From Chania multitudinisentens RB-25 (GTDB lineage Bacteria; Pseudomonadota; Gammaproteobacteria; Enterobacterales; Enterobacteriaceae), in the NCBI RefSeq assembly GCF_000520015.2, contig NZ_CP007044.2, positions 5,022,001-5,086,000 on the forward strand: 64,000 nucleotides of DNA, given 5' to 3'. Shown one piece after another: positions 47,587 through 56,600 of this stretch. The notes below the pieces were generated by a model that did no database searches, had not been told where the DNA came from, and was given only the letters and a program-made list of their open reading frames with translations. A program made the position numbers and the translations under genes. Within the stretch, counting starts at the first letter, position 1; each line of letters opens with the position of its first letter.

Positions 47587-49360
47587 GCTCAGAAGCCTCC
47601 TGCTTTTTATGTTTCAAGGGGATCACCATCTCAAAGCGCGTACCTGATTGCGGATGGCTGGTCACGGTGATTTTGCCTTGATGCTCTTCGATCACTTTCT
47701 GCACAATGGTTAACCCTAGCCCTGTACCTGTGGCTTTAGTCGTGAAATAAGGGTTAAAGACTTTTGTCAGCTCGTCTTGCCCGATGCCCTTACCGGAATC
47801 TGTAACGGTGATGCACAAACCCTCTTCACGCCGCTGCGTAACACCAACCTCAAGCAAACCATTCGCACCTATTGCCTGAATAGCATTCAAATACAGATTC
47901 AGTAAAACCTGCGTAAAACGATCTGGATCGATTTCAATCGCAGGTAACATCTCATTACTGCAATAACGGATAGTAATGTTTTTATTCTCTGCATCTTGGC
48001 GAATCAGGTGTAATGAATGGGCGATCACTTCGTTGATATTTACCTGTTGCAGCCGCAAATCAACGGGCCGTACCAGCGCCAGCAGCTCACTAATCACCCG
48101 ATTCAGACGATCAACCTCCTTCGCCATTACTTTAGCCAACGCCTGTTCTTCACTATTTTGCGGCGAGCGATTTTCAAAATATTTGGCAAAACCTTTGATT
48201 GAGGAAAGCGGATTGCGGATCTCATGGGCCAGGCCCGCAGCCAAATCACCGATCGCCGCCAATTTCTCTTTCCGCCGTACTTGGTCTTGCAGTTGGCGAA
48301 CTTCCCGCATATCGCGGAAGATAAACAGGTTCCCCAGGAAATTGCCGCTGTCGTTGACAATATTGGCTACGCTGATACTCAAAGGCAGGAATTGCCCGTT
48401 AGCCAACTGGTAGTCAATGTCATGCTCAATAACCGGTTGACCGTTACGGTGGTTTTCAACCCGTTGATTCCACTCTGCAGGCAACGCACGATGAATATTC
48501 TGCCCCAATAACCCGCTTGCTGGGCTGCCCAGCATCGCTTCTGCCGCCTGGTTGACCACGCTGATCTGCTGGTGCTCATTGGTCGTGATCAATCCGATAG
48601 GCAGATTGCTGATAATTTCCGTTGAAAAAGTTCTGGAGTCTTGCAGTTGCTGGCGGGAACGCTGATAGCGCCGTGCCCAGAACAGTGCCAAGAGGCACGC
48701 CAGCACCAACAATGCCAGAATGGCCAGCAGGATCACCGTATTGCGAATATCTTTAGCCTGGGTCGCATCCAATGCCAAGGTATCGAAAGCCGCAAAAATG
48801 ATATTTTGCTCCTCATCCTGCGCATCGCGGCTGCCGTCCATCTCCGGTGCCATGGTTCGGTGCATACCCATCATATGAGCACCATGGCCACTACCGCGTT
48901 TCAGCGGTTTAAAGAAACGATAGGTTTCAAAAGCATTCTGACGATTATTTTCCTGGTCAATAAAAGTGGTCATGTGCCATTGTTCAGCCCCCGCCACTTT
49001 TAATGCATCCATTTCTTGCTGGCTATACAACGGGGTTCCAACCCGAGCCGGATCGCTATGCGCCAGAATGTAGCCTGAAGCATCCGTAATGGCGATATAC
49101 AGCACCCCCGGCTGATAAGCCATTTCTTCTAATAAAATCTGGCGTTGATCCTGCCGCCAACGCATCCCCATGCCTGTGCGGGCACCGGATTCAAATGAAC
49201 GGATCAGTACCGCGCTTTTTTCTCGCAGCGTCTGGATTTCGATTTCCCGTCCACGGTTCAGGTCTTTTATTGCCATCGTGATAATAATGCCGATCAATAT
49301 CATCACCGAACCAATCAAAATCCAGACCGATAATAAGCCAGATTTCTTTTTATCTGCCAT
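47573..49360 (-). CDS. zraS: Zinc/envelope-stress sensor histidine kinase ZraS with extra PAS domain
   Basis: The 595-residue kinase is longer than E. coli ZraS (465). Order: TM1 about 10-31, periplasmic sensor 32-206 (GARTGMGMRW, EEMAYQPGVLYIAITDASG), TM2 207-229, PAS domain about 240-355 (absent in E. coli), HisKA with H379 in LAAGLAHEIRNPLSS, then HATPase with N and G boxes (NLYLNAIQAIG, DSGKGIG, TGTGLGLTIVQ). A periplasmic loop at 156-168 (GSGHGAHMMGMHR) is rich in His/Met, resembling the HGMHNM stretch of E. coli ZraS and a plausible metal site. Divergent from zraP. Confidence 0.92.
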   Translation of the reverse strand: MADKKKSGLLSVWILIGSVMILIGIIITMAIKDLNRGREIEIQTLREKSAVLIRSFESGARTGMGMRWRQDQRQILLEEMAYQPGVLYIAITDASGYILAHSDPARVGTPLYSQQEMDALKVAGAEQWHMTTFIDQENNRQNAFETYRFFKPLKRGSGHGAHMMGMHRTMAPEMDGSRDAQDEEQNIIFAAFDTLALDATQAKDIRNTVILLAILALLVLACLLALFWARRYQRSRQQLQDSRTFSTEIISNLPIGLITTNEHQQISVVNQAAEAMLGSPASGLLGQNIHRALPAEWNQRVENHRNGQPVIEHDIDYQLANGQFLPLSISVANIVNDSGNFLGNLFIFRDMREVRQLQDQVRRKEKLAAIGDLAAGLAHEIRNPLSSIKGFAKYFENRSPQNSEEQALAKVMAKEVDRLNRVISELLALVRPVDLRLQQVNINEVIAHSLHLIRQDAENKNITIRYCSNEMLPAIEIDPDRFTQVLLNLYLNAIQAIGANGLLEVGVTQRREEGLCITVTDSGKGIGQDELTKVFNPYFTTKATGTGLGLTIVQKVIEEHQGKITVTSHPQSGTRFEMVIPLKHKKQEASEHGDV

Positions 49361-49411
49361 TAAGCCGTATCCCTCGTTTAAGGTGATGTAGAGAAACAGA
49401 TATCGCTATGC

Positions 49412-49457
49412 GGGTAATTTTTACCCACACTATAAACAAAGTGAGTAATTATTACCC
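49412..49457. promoter_or_regulatory. Two ZraR-type operator palindromes
   Basis: GGGTAATTTTTACCC (49412-49426) and GAGTAATTATTACCC (49443-49457) are inverted repeats of similar sequence with centres 31 bases (three turns) apart, between zraS and zraP. They are candidate ZraR enhancer sites shared by both divergent units. Confidence 0.75.
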
Positions 49458-49635
49458 GCATCACCTGTAAGTTGATGCCAGTATCGTCCCCCCATTCTGC
49501 CTGGATTAATTTTTAATCTCGCGGTTGCAATAATAGCGCCCACAGGCTGAACTCCCTGCTTCCCGCGTTTGCTCCGGTAAACCACTTCATAGCGAAGAAC
49601 ATCATATTCATACAAGTATCATGCCAAGCAAATCA

Positions 49636-49651
49636 TGGCATGCCGCTTGCT
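49636..49651 (+). promoter_or_regulatory. Sigma-54 promoter of zraP
   Basis: TGGCATGCCGCTTGCT matches the -24/-12 consensus TGGCAC-N5-TTGCW, with GG and GC 12 bases apart. About 180 bases from the palindromes, a normal enhancer distance. I saw no equally good sigma-54 site in front of zraS. Confidence 0.82.
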
Positions 49652-49690
49652 ATAACAGGCAGGAATACCTCAAACATAAGGAAACTCACC

Positions 49691-50152
49691 ATGACACTAA
49701 ATAAAACCACCCTTGCCGCCCTATTCTCTCTTGCCACACTGGCAGGATTTAGCCACCTCGCCATGGCACAAAATGGTATGCATAGGTACAACATGGCGAA
49801 CTCGCAGGGAATGAACCAGGGGATGGGTTATCAGCACGGCGGCTATATGAGCAATCTGACGCCAGAACAGCAGGCTAACAGCCAAAAGGCGTTCGATGAA
49901 TTTCAGCTGAAAACGGCTGATTTACGGCAACAAATGATGTCCAAGCAATATGAGTACCAAGCGCTGCTCACCAGTAAACCACTGGATGAACAGAAGGTTC
50001 TGGCAGTCAGTAAAGAAATTACCGTGTTACGTGACAACCTCTATCAACAGCGTGTTGAACTGGACACCCAATTAGCAAAAGCCGGAGTACCTATGATGGG
50101 GCACAGAATGGGGGAACCAGGAATGCATGGCGGCGGCCGTGGCTGCCGTTAA
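49691..50152 (+). CDS. zraP: Zinc-responsive periplasmic chaperone ZraP
   Basis: The 153-residue periplasmic protein is a CpxP/ZraP (LTXXQ) family chaperone that binds zinc and modulates ZraSR. Signal peptide cleaves after AMA (residue 26); the LTPEQQ motif is at 56-61 and a central helix is rich in Gln/Lys. The C terminus is metal-binding in style (MMGHRMGEPGMHGGGRGCR). ATG at 49691 with AAGGAAAC ribosome site; the longer upstream frame overlaps the sigma-54 promoter and is rejected. Confidence 0.93.
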   Translation: MTLNKTTLAALFSLATLAGFSHLAMAQNGMHRYNMANSQGMNQGMGYQHGGYMSNLTPEQQANSQKAFDEFQLKTADLRQQMMSKQYEYQALLTSKPLDEQKVLAVSKEITVLRDNLYQQRVELDTQLAKAGVPMMGHRMGEPGMHGGGRGCR

Positions 50153-50489
50153 ACCCTGGGATCCTGCCTGTCAGGCAGAAAATAACCGCTAACATGTCCC
50201 TTCCCTGCCTTTGAAACGACGGAGAGAACGCTTGGTTATCTCAAGGTTCTCTCCTGGTATCCCCAGCTCAATATCTCTCTCTTCCCGTCATCATGGCGAA
50301 AAAATCAACCCATTGATTTAAAAATAAAATAATTCAACCCGGCGTATTAATTACTCTCTCACTCATCCACCCAGTTATAATTTTTTTCACTGTTTACCTG
50401 AATAAAATCAAGTTCCTGCCATACTTCAAACTACGAGACTGCTGATGTTGTCTCTTCTTCACATTCATTAGACATTTTTGGGGTTTATT
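50153..50489. other. Intergenic region with two hairpins, no gene seen
   Basis: CTGCCTG/CAGGCAG at about 50165-50178 and GGAGAGAAC/GTTCTCTCC at about 50220-50253 could end the zraP message, although neither has a T run. The rest, to the SlyB-family start, is AT-rich promoter-type sequence. Confidence 0.5.
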
Positions 50490-50957
50490 ATGACTAAAAC
50501 AATCGTTGCCATTGCTGTTGTGGCCGCCGCCCTTAGTGGCTGTGCCGCTAATAACACCTCCTCCGGCGATACCTTTACGGCCGCACAGGCCAGACAGGTT
50601 CAGACCGTTACCTATGGTACTTTGGTGTCAGTGCGCCCAGTAACGATTCAGGGTGGTGATGGCAACAATGCTGCCGGTGCGATTGGTGGGGCCGTCGTAG
50701 GTGGCTTCCTCGGCAATACCGTAGGGGGTGGCCGTGGACGGAATCTGGCAACCGCAACCGGCGTTGTCGGTGGTGCCGCCGTTGGCCAAAGCGTACAAAG
50801 TTCGATGAACCGCAGTAATGGTGTTGAGCTTGAGGTCCGCCGCGACGATGGTACTAACATTATCGTGGTACAGGCCCAGGGAACCAGCCAGTTCCACCCA
50901 GGACAACGCGTTGCTATTGCAACCAACGGCAGGACAGTCACCGTGTCACCACGATAA
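50490..50957 (+). CDS. SlyB/PcP-family glycine-zipper outer-membrane lipoprotein
   Basis: The 155-residue lipoprotein has lipobox LSGC (C18) and a glycine-zipper two-transmembrane segment (GAIGGAVVGGFLGNTVGGG, then ATGVVGGAAVG), followed by a C-terminal beta domain ending TVSPR. It aligns along its full length with E. coli SlyB, a PhoPQ-regulated OMP-stabilising lipoprotein, but whether it is the slyB orthologue or a paralogue cannot be told here; its genomic context differs from E. coli. Start at 50490 (MTKTIVAIAV); an in-frame start four codons earlier is possible. Confidence 0.88.
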   Translation: MTKTIVAIAVVAAALSGCAANNTSSGDTFTAAQARQVQTVTYGTLVSVRPVTIQGGDGNNAAGAIGGAVVGGFLGNTVGGGRGRNLATATGVVGGAAVGQSVQSSMNRSNGVELEVRRDDGTNIIVVQAQGTSQFHPGQRVAIATNGRTVTVSPR

Positions 50958-51109
50958 CAGCCGATTAGTACCATCTTAAGCCCTGTTTAAGTTATTCACC
51001 GCAGAACGGCTTATTAAAAGGGATATAACATATACAAATGAATACACTTTTTGGGATGATAGCGAGTTTTCCGGCTCGGTTATTACAATAAAAAACGGAG
51101 TTAAGACAC

Positions 51110-52561
51110 ATGTTCATCAAATGGGTAAAACGTATTGTACTGGTTGTGATTTTTTTAGCCGTCGGTGCACTTGCTGGGCGTATTTACTACACTCAGCAAG
51201 GCCCGGCACTACAGCTTTGGCACACTTTTGTTCCGCATGAAATGCGTGCCGATGCGATTGATAAAGCCAGTTGGGCTGACTATCTGAAAGCAGAAGAGGC
51301 TCTTTTTAAAGAAGTTCGGCTGAATGTTACCGATAAGCTACCCAGCAACGTGCAAACGTCGTTGAACCGTTATTATTCTGGTAGCCCTATCTACCCCGAA
51401 AAATTCCCCACCGATTGGAACCGTTCGTATGTCATGATGCCGGAAGGCAAACCCAAAGGTGCCGTCGTGCTGTTACACGGTTTGACCGACACCCCTTACA
51501 GCCTGCGGCATATTGCGGATAATTATCGCCAGTACGGTTATGTCGCAATCGGTATTCGTTTACCCGCCCACGGAACCGTTCCAGGCGCCTTGACCGACGT
51601 GGATTGGGAGGATTGGCTGGCCGCCACCCGTTTGGCAGTGCGCGAAGCCAAACGCCTCAGTGGCGATGACGTTCCTTTGCACATCATTGGTTTTTCCAAC
51701 GGTGGCGCATTGGCGATGAAATATACTCTGGATGCGCTTGACGATACCACGCTGGCAAAACCTCAACGCGTCGTGTTGATTTCGCCCATGATTGGCGTAA
51801 CCAGCTTTGCCCGCTTTGCTGGCATCGCCGGTTGGCCAGCCATCTTCCCGGCCTTTGCCAAGGCAGCCTGGTTAGGTATCGTCCCCGAATTCAACCCGTT
51901 CAAATTCAACTCATTCCCGGTGAATGCAGCACGGCAATCTTTCCAGTTGACGCAAGAATTGCAAAAACAGATCGCCCGTGATTCACGTAACAACAAAATG
52001 AGTGAATTACCGCCGATTCTGACGTTCCAGTCAGTGCTGGACTCAACGGTCAGCACACGTGCGGTAATTACTGCGCTGTACAACCATCTGCCCGCCAATG
52101 GCAGTGAAGTCGTGCTGTTCGATTTAAACCAGGCGGTCAGCTTCGGGCCACTGCTCAGAACCTCGTCCTACACCGCGCTGCCACGCCTGCTGCCACCAGC
52201 GCCACGTAACTACAAGGCCACGATAGTGACCAACGTGTCGCCAGAAACGACCGATACGCTGGCACGCACAACCGCAGCCGGGCAAACCGCAGAGACCACA
52301 GAAATGCTTGGTATTACTTATTTGCCGGATATTTTCTCGCTGTCGCACGTTGCTCTGCCGTTCCCACTGAGTGATTCACTGTATGGGCGCTATCCAGAAC
52401 CGCGTAATCAGTATGGCATCAGCCTGGGAACCTTTGCCGCACGCGGTGAGCGAGCCGTGCTGGTGGTTGGGCTGGATTCACTGATGCGTATATCTTCTAA
52501 CCCATTCTTCCCGTACATGCTCAAACGCATTGACGATAACATCGGGCCACTGCCTAAATAA
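51110..52561 (+). CDS. Membrane-anchored alpha/beta hydrolase
   Basis: The 483-residue protein begins with an uncleaved signal anchor (residues about 8-24) placing the rest in the periplasm. An alpha/beta hydrolase domain starts near 105: oxyanion loop LLHGLTDTPYS, nucleophile S196 in GFSNGG, likely acid D311 in SVLDSTVS and histidine H413 in LSHVALPF complete a serine triad. Between nucleophile and acid is a helical cap (FNPFKFNSFPVNAA). Substrate unknown: carboxylesterase or lipase are plausible. It lies in the same orientation, 152 bases after the SlyB-family gene, but probably has its own promoter. Confidence 0.85.
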   Translation: MFIKWVKRIVLVVIFLAVGALAGRIYYTQQGPALQLWHTFVPHEMRADAIDKASWADYLKAEEALFKEVRLNVTDKLPSNVQTSLNRYYSGSPIYPEKFPTDWNRSYVMMPEGKPKGAVVLLHGLTDTPYSLRHIADNYRQYGYVAIGIRLPAHGTVPGALTDVDWEDWLAATRLAVREAKRLSGDDVPLHIIGFSNGGALAMKYTLDALDDTTLAKPQRVVLISPMIGVTSFARFAGIAGWPAIFPAFAKAAWLGIVPEFNPFKFNSFPVNAARQSFQLTQELQKQIARDSRNNKMSELPPILTFQSVLDSTVSTRAVITALYNHLPANGSEVVLFDLNQAVSFGPLLRTSSYTALPRLLPPAPRNYKATIVTNVSPETTDTLARTTAAGQTAETTEMLGITYLPDIFSLSHVALPFPLSDSLYGRYPEPRNQYGISLGTFAARGERAVLVVGLDSLMRISSNPFFPYMLKRIDDNIGPLPK

Positions 52562-52564
52562 GAA

Positions 52565-52600
52565 AAGCGCGTTGGCTGGTGCAATACCAGCCAACGCGCC
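52565..52600 (-). terminator. Strong hairpin between the hydrolase and cyclase genes
   Basis: GCGCGTTGGCTGGT pairs with ACCAGCCAACGCGC. On the minus strand it is followed by TTTTCTTATT, so it best serves the kinase-cyclase operon, but could stop the hydrolase message too. Confidence 0.8.
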
Positions 52601-52642
52601 TCACTCCGATCCCCCCTGTTTTTCTGACCCACTACCTTTGAA

Positions 52643-53620
52643 TCACAGAGAAGCCGGTGAAATATTGCCTAAAACGGTGCCACAAGTTTGATTCCTGCCT
52701 TTTCTCTTCGCTTGGTACAATTGCATATCTGCCTGCGATAAAAAATCAGAAAGCATCCCAGTGCTTCCCGCTTCTCGGCTACAAACTCCCAGACTGATAC
52801 TGACAAAAGGGGATACCGAAGTGTCCGCCTGAGGGATCTTCTGCTCAATGATGTGTAATCTTATCGTTTCAGCAACGCTCATTGCGCCACTCAATTCGGT
52901 GTTGGGCAGCAAGCAGGCAAACTCTTCTCCGCCATAGCGTGCAACCAGATCGGTTGGGCGCTTGAGGGCCTGCTGGATGGTTTTTGCCACACGGCGCAAA
53001 CAGTCATCCCCAGCCAGGTGACCATACAAGTCATTATATTTCTTGAAAAAATCGACATCGATAATGATCAGGCTAAGCGGAGTCTGATGGCGGGTTGCCA
53101 ACATCCACTCCTGATTTAACCGCTCATCAAAACAGCGCCGATTATGTACTTCGGTCAGCCCATCCAAATAGACTAACTGGCGCAGCAGATCAGATTGAGC
53201 CTTCAGCAACAGGTGGGTTCGCACCCGCGCTCTCACCGTGTTCCTATTGATCGGCTTACTGATAAAATCAACCGCCCCCTCGTTAAAACAACGGGTTTCT
53301 GTCGCTTCATCGATATGAGCGGTGACAAAGATAATCGGAATATCTTTGGTTTCAGGCAGCGCCTTGAGCTGGGCACAAACCTCATAACCGCTGATATCAG
53401 GCATTTCGATATCCAACAAAACCAGATCCGGCTTTTGTTTGAGGCACACTTCCAGAGCCTGTTTTCCATTAGTGGCCATACAAACATGGTGATCGGCAGA
53501 AAACGCTTGATATAGCATCTGAATATTGAGCGGATGATCATCAACAATCAGCAGCTTTGGTTTCTCCAAACCCGGTAACAACATCGCGGGATCTTGGTCG
53601 AGAGAATTATTTATCGTCAT
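52643..53620 (-). CDS. PleD-like response regulator: receiver plus GGDEF diguanylate cyclase
   Basis: The 325-residue protein has a receiver domain (about 20-138, phosphoacceptor D70 in VLLDIEMPDISGYE, T100 and K122) and a GGDEF domain (about 150-315) with the active-site motif GGEEF at 230-234. The RPTD at 221-224 is the inhibitory I-site (RxxD five residues before), so it should be a catalytically competent, product-inhibited c-di-GMP synthase. Its 5' 14 bases overlap the 3' end of the preceding kinase gene, implying a coupled kinase-response regulator pair. Effects on motility or biofilm are inference. Confidence 0.92.
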   Translation of the reverse strand: MTINNSLDQDPAMLLPGLEKPKLLIVDDHPLNIQMLYQAFSADHHVCMATNGKQALEVCLKQKPDLVLLDIEMPDISGYEVCAQLKALPETKDIPIIFVTAHIDEATETRCFNEGAVDFISKPINRNTVRARVRTHLLLKAQSDLLRQLVYLDGLTEVHNRRCFDERLNQEWMLATRHQTPLSLIIIDVDFFKKYNDLYGHLAGDDCLRRVAKTIQQALKRPTDLVARYGGEEFACLLPNTELSGAMSVAETIRLHIIEQKIPQADTSVSPFVSISLGVCSREAGSTGMLSDFLSQADMQLYQAKRKGRNQTCGTVLGNISPASL

Positions 53621-56600
53621 CGTTTTTATCTCTTTGGCTTGAGGAACTGCCCAGCAATGATTGACCTATTTGGATAGCCAAAGCGAAATCCAATTGATTG
53701 ATCGCTGCACTTAATGGGGATAATGCCCCACCAAGCTGATGACCAAAAGTCGTCTGTAACGTGCTCATCGCTTCCAGTGCCGCCATATCTGAATTTTGTA
53801 ACAGCAGTATCAACGCATTCAGTTCAGAATCAAGAGAATGTGTAAGGTTTTCCCCTGCCGAATCGGCATCAACCACATTTCCCTGCAATATCAGATTCAA
53901 AGCCTCCATCCCTGACTGAACGGACTGCGCGTGATTTTTTACTTCACTCAATACACTGTCTATGACTTCCAAGGCAGGTATTGACGCACTGCTCAATAAT
54001 GTCTCCCCCTTACCAGCCTGCTGTGCTAATTGGCCTGCGCCAAGCTGTGCTGCCAGCCCTTTGATCGTGTGCAACAAACGTGAGGCGGCAGGCCAATCCT
54101 GCTGCACCGTTAACGCGTCTAATTGCTTTGGAAAATCGGCCAGTTCGGCCCCAAACAACGCGATCATCTTCTGGTAAAGCCCAATGTCGCCACCTAATCG
54201 ATTGACCGCCGGCTCCAGTTCAATGCCTGCCGCCGCCGCCGCCACCTTCCATTCCGCTGCTAGCGATGAAGCATTTTCTTTTTCTTTGGCAGGAGTTACC
54301 ACCATCTCAGGCTGTTTGCTGTATTTCCGCACGGTATGGATAAGATTATTCAGATCAAAAGGTTTACCAATATGATCGTTCATCCCTGCCGCCAGGCAAG
54401 CATCGCGATCGGACGCCATCGCGTTGGCCGTCATGGCAATAATAGGTAAATCAGTCAAGCCTAACGTAGTACGGATATACTGCGTGGCGCTTAAGCCATC
54501 CATTACCGGCATCTGCAAATCCATTAATACAACATCGAAAGCGGTAGGATCCTCTTGAAGTCTCTCAACGGCCTCTTGCCCATGATTCGCGATCTCAACA
54601 ATCGCCCCTTCATCTTCCAACAACTCGCGGGCAATTTGCTGGTTATTCAAGTTATCTTCTACAACCAATAACTTCACGCCGGATAACTGGTGTGAAGCCG
54701 CAGGCAATCTGGGTTGAACAGTTTCGAGTTGTTTACCTTCACTCAAAGCATCCGTCACGGAATCCAACAGCATGGAAGCCGTTATCGGTTTTACCAAATA
54801 ACCATTCAGCAACGCCTGATCTTCTTCACTGCGCTGCAATAGCATTTCACGATCATGAGCAGTGATCATCACTATCATGGGGGCAATGTCTTCCGGCATC
54901 AGCTCACGTACGGATTTACTGGTTTGCCAACCATCCAACCCCGGCATTTGCCAGTCAATAAATAACGCACCGTAGGTAATTCCCTTTTCGCGTTGTTGTT
55001 TCATTAATTGCAACGCTTCATTACCGCTGGTGGCGACATCCACAGTCCATTTCAATGATTCCCCCATGCGCTTAATCAGATCACAGGCCGTTGGATTATC
55101 ATCCACCACTAATACACGTAAATGATTAAGTGCATGAGCCCGGGTTACCAACGGTTCAGGCGCTTTCTGTTCAGGGAGAGGCTGAGCAGGAATCGGTAAA
55201 GTAATTGTGAAATGAAACAGGCTGCCATGGCCAAGCTGGCTTTCTAATTCCAGTGTTCCCCCCATTAAGGCAACAAAACGCTGGCTGATCACCAGACCTA
55301 GCCCTGAACCACCGAAACGCCGAGTAATAGAGGCTTCTGCCTGTGTAAAACCACTGAAAATGCGCTCTTGATGCTCTGGAGCAATGCCAATCCCCGAATC
55401 ACGCACACCAAAATGCAGCGTCACGCGATCGCTCTCTTTATGCACCACTTTGATAAATAATATCACTTCACCTTGCTCGGTGAACTTCAGCGCATTCCCC
55501 CCAAGATTGATTAATATCTGCTGGAGCCGCATGCTGTCGCCTTCAACAAATGAGGGCAAACGGGGATCGATATCGAACAGCACTTCAACATTTTTAACTT
55601 TCAGGTTGCTGGACAAAATAACGGATAAATCCCGCAGCATGGTATGAATGTCAAAAGGAATACATTCCAACACCATTTTACCCGATTCAATTTTAGAGAA
55701 ATCCAAGATGTCATTCAGCAACCGTAACAGGGTGCGGGCCGCCGCTTCACTTTTAACGGCATAATCTGCCTGTTTATTATTAAGCCCTGTTTTTCTTAAT
55801 AACGTCATCATGCCCAAAATGGCATTCATTGGCGTGCGTAATTCATGGCTCATCGTAGCCAGAAAAGCCGATTTGGCACTATTGGCCTCTTCCGCCGCCT
55901 GTCTGGCCATCCGCAGTGTATTCTCATCCTCACGTTGCTGAGTGATGTCACGATTTATCCCCATCATCGAAACCGGGCGACCATTCTCATCCCGCTCAAC
56001 CATCCCGCTCGATTGAATGAAGCGTATTTGATTATCAACAACAATCCGAAAATCCTGGCGGTAAACATTTTCACTTTCCAGCGCCATTTTCACTGCATAA
56101 GTCACTTCCGGGCGATCTTCCGGGTGCAACAAGCTATACCAGTATTCCTGAGGGATAGGAACATTGCATAACTCCGCAGGCAATGTATAAATCTCATTCA
56201 TTCGTTCATCAAAAGAGAAGGTTTTATCAGGGATATTCCAAAACCAGATCCCCAACTCTGCAACATCGGCTGCCCGGATCAATTGGTTACGAGCAATGAT
56301 CAGATTGGCTTGCTGGCTCTTGCTGGTGGTAATATCAATCTGAATGGAAATATATCGTTCAATCTCGCCAGCGCTGTTTTTAAACGGTGCAATCGTGGTA
56401 TCAACCCAATACAGACTCCCGTCCTTCGCTTTATTACAAATCTCACTCCGCCAAGAAATGCCATTGGCAATGTTTTTCCACATAGCTTGCCAGAAGTCAG
56501 TGGAATGAGTATGCGAGTCTAATAGCCGATAGTTTTGACCAATCAACTCTTCCCGCTGATAACCACTGATATTGCAGAATGCATCATTAACTTCGGTGAT

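Noticed and set aside
49430..49615. 61-codon minus-strand ORF between zraS and zraP
   Set aside because: It spans the ZraR palindromes and has no similarity or ribosome site; the interval is regulatory.
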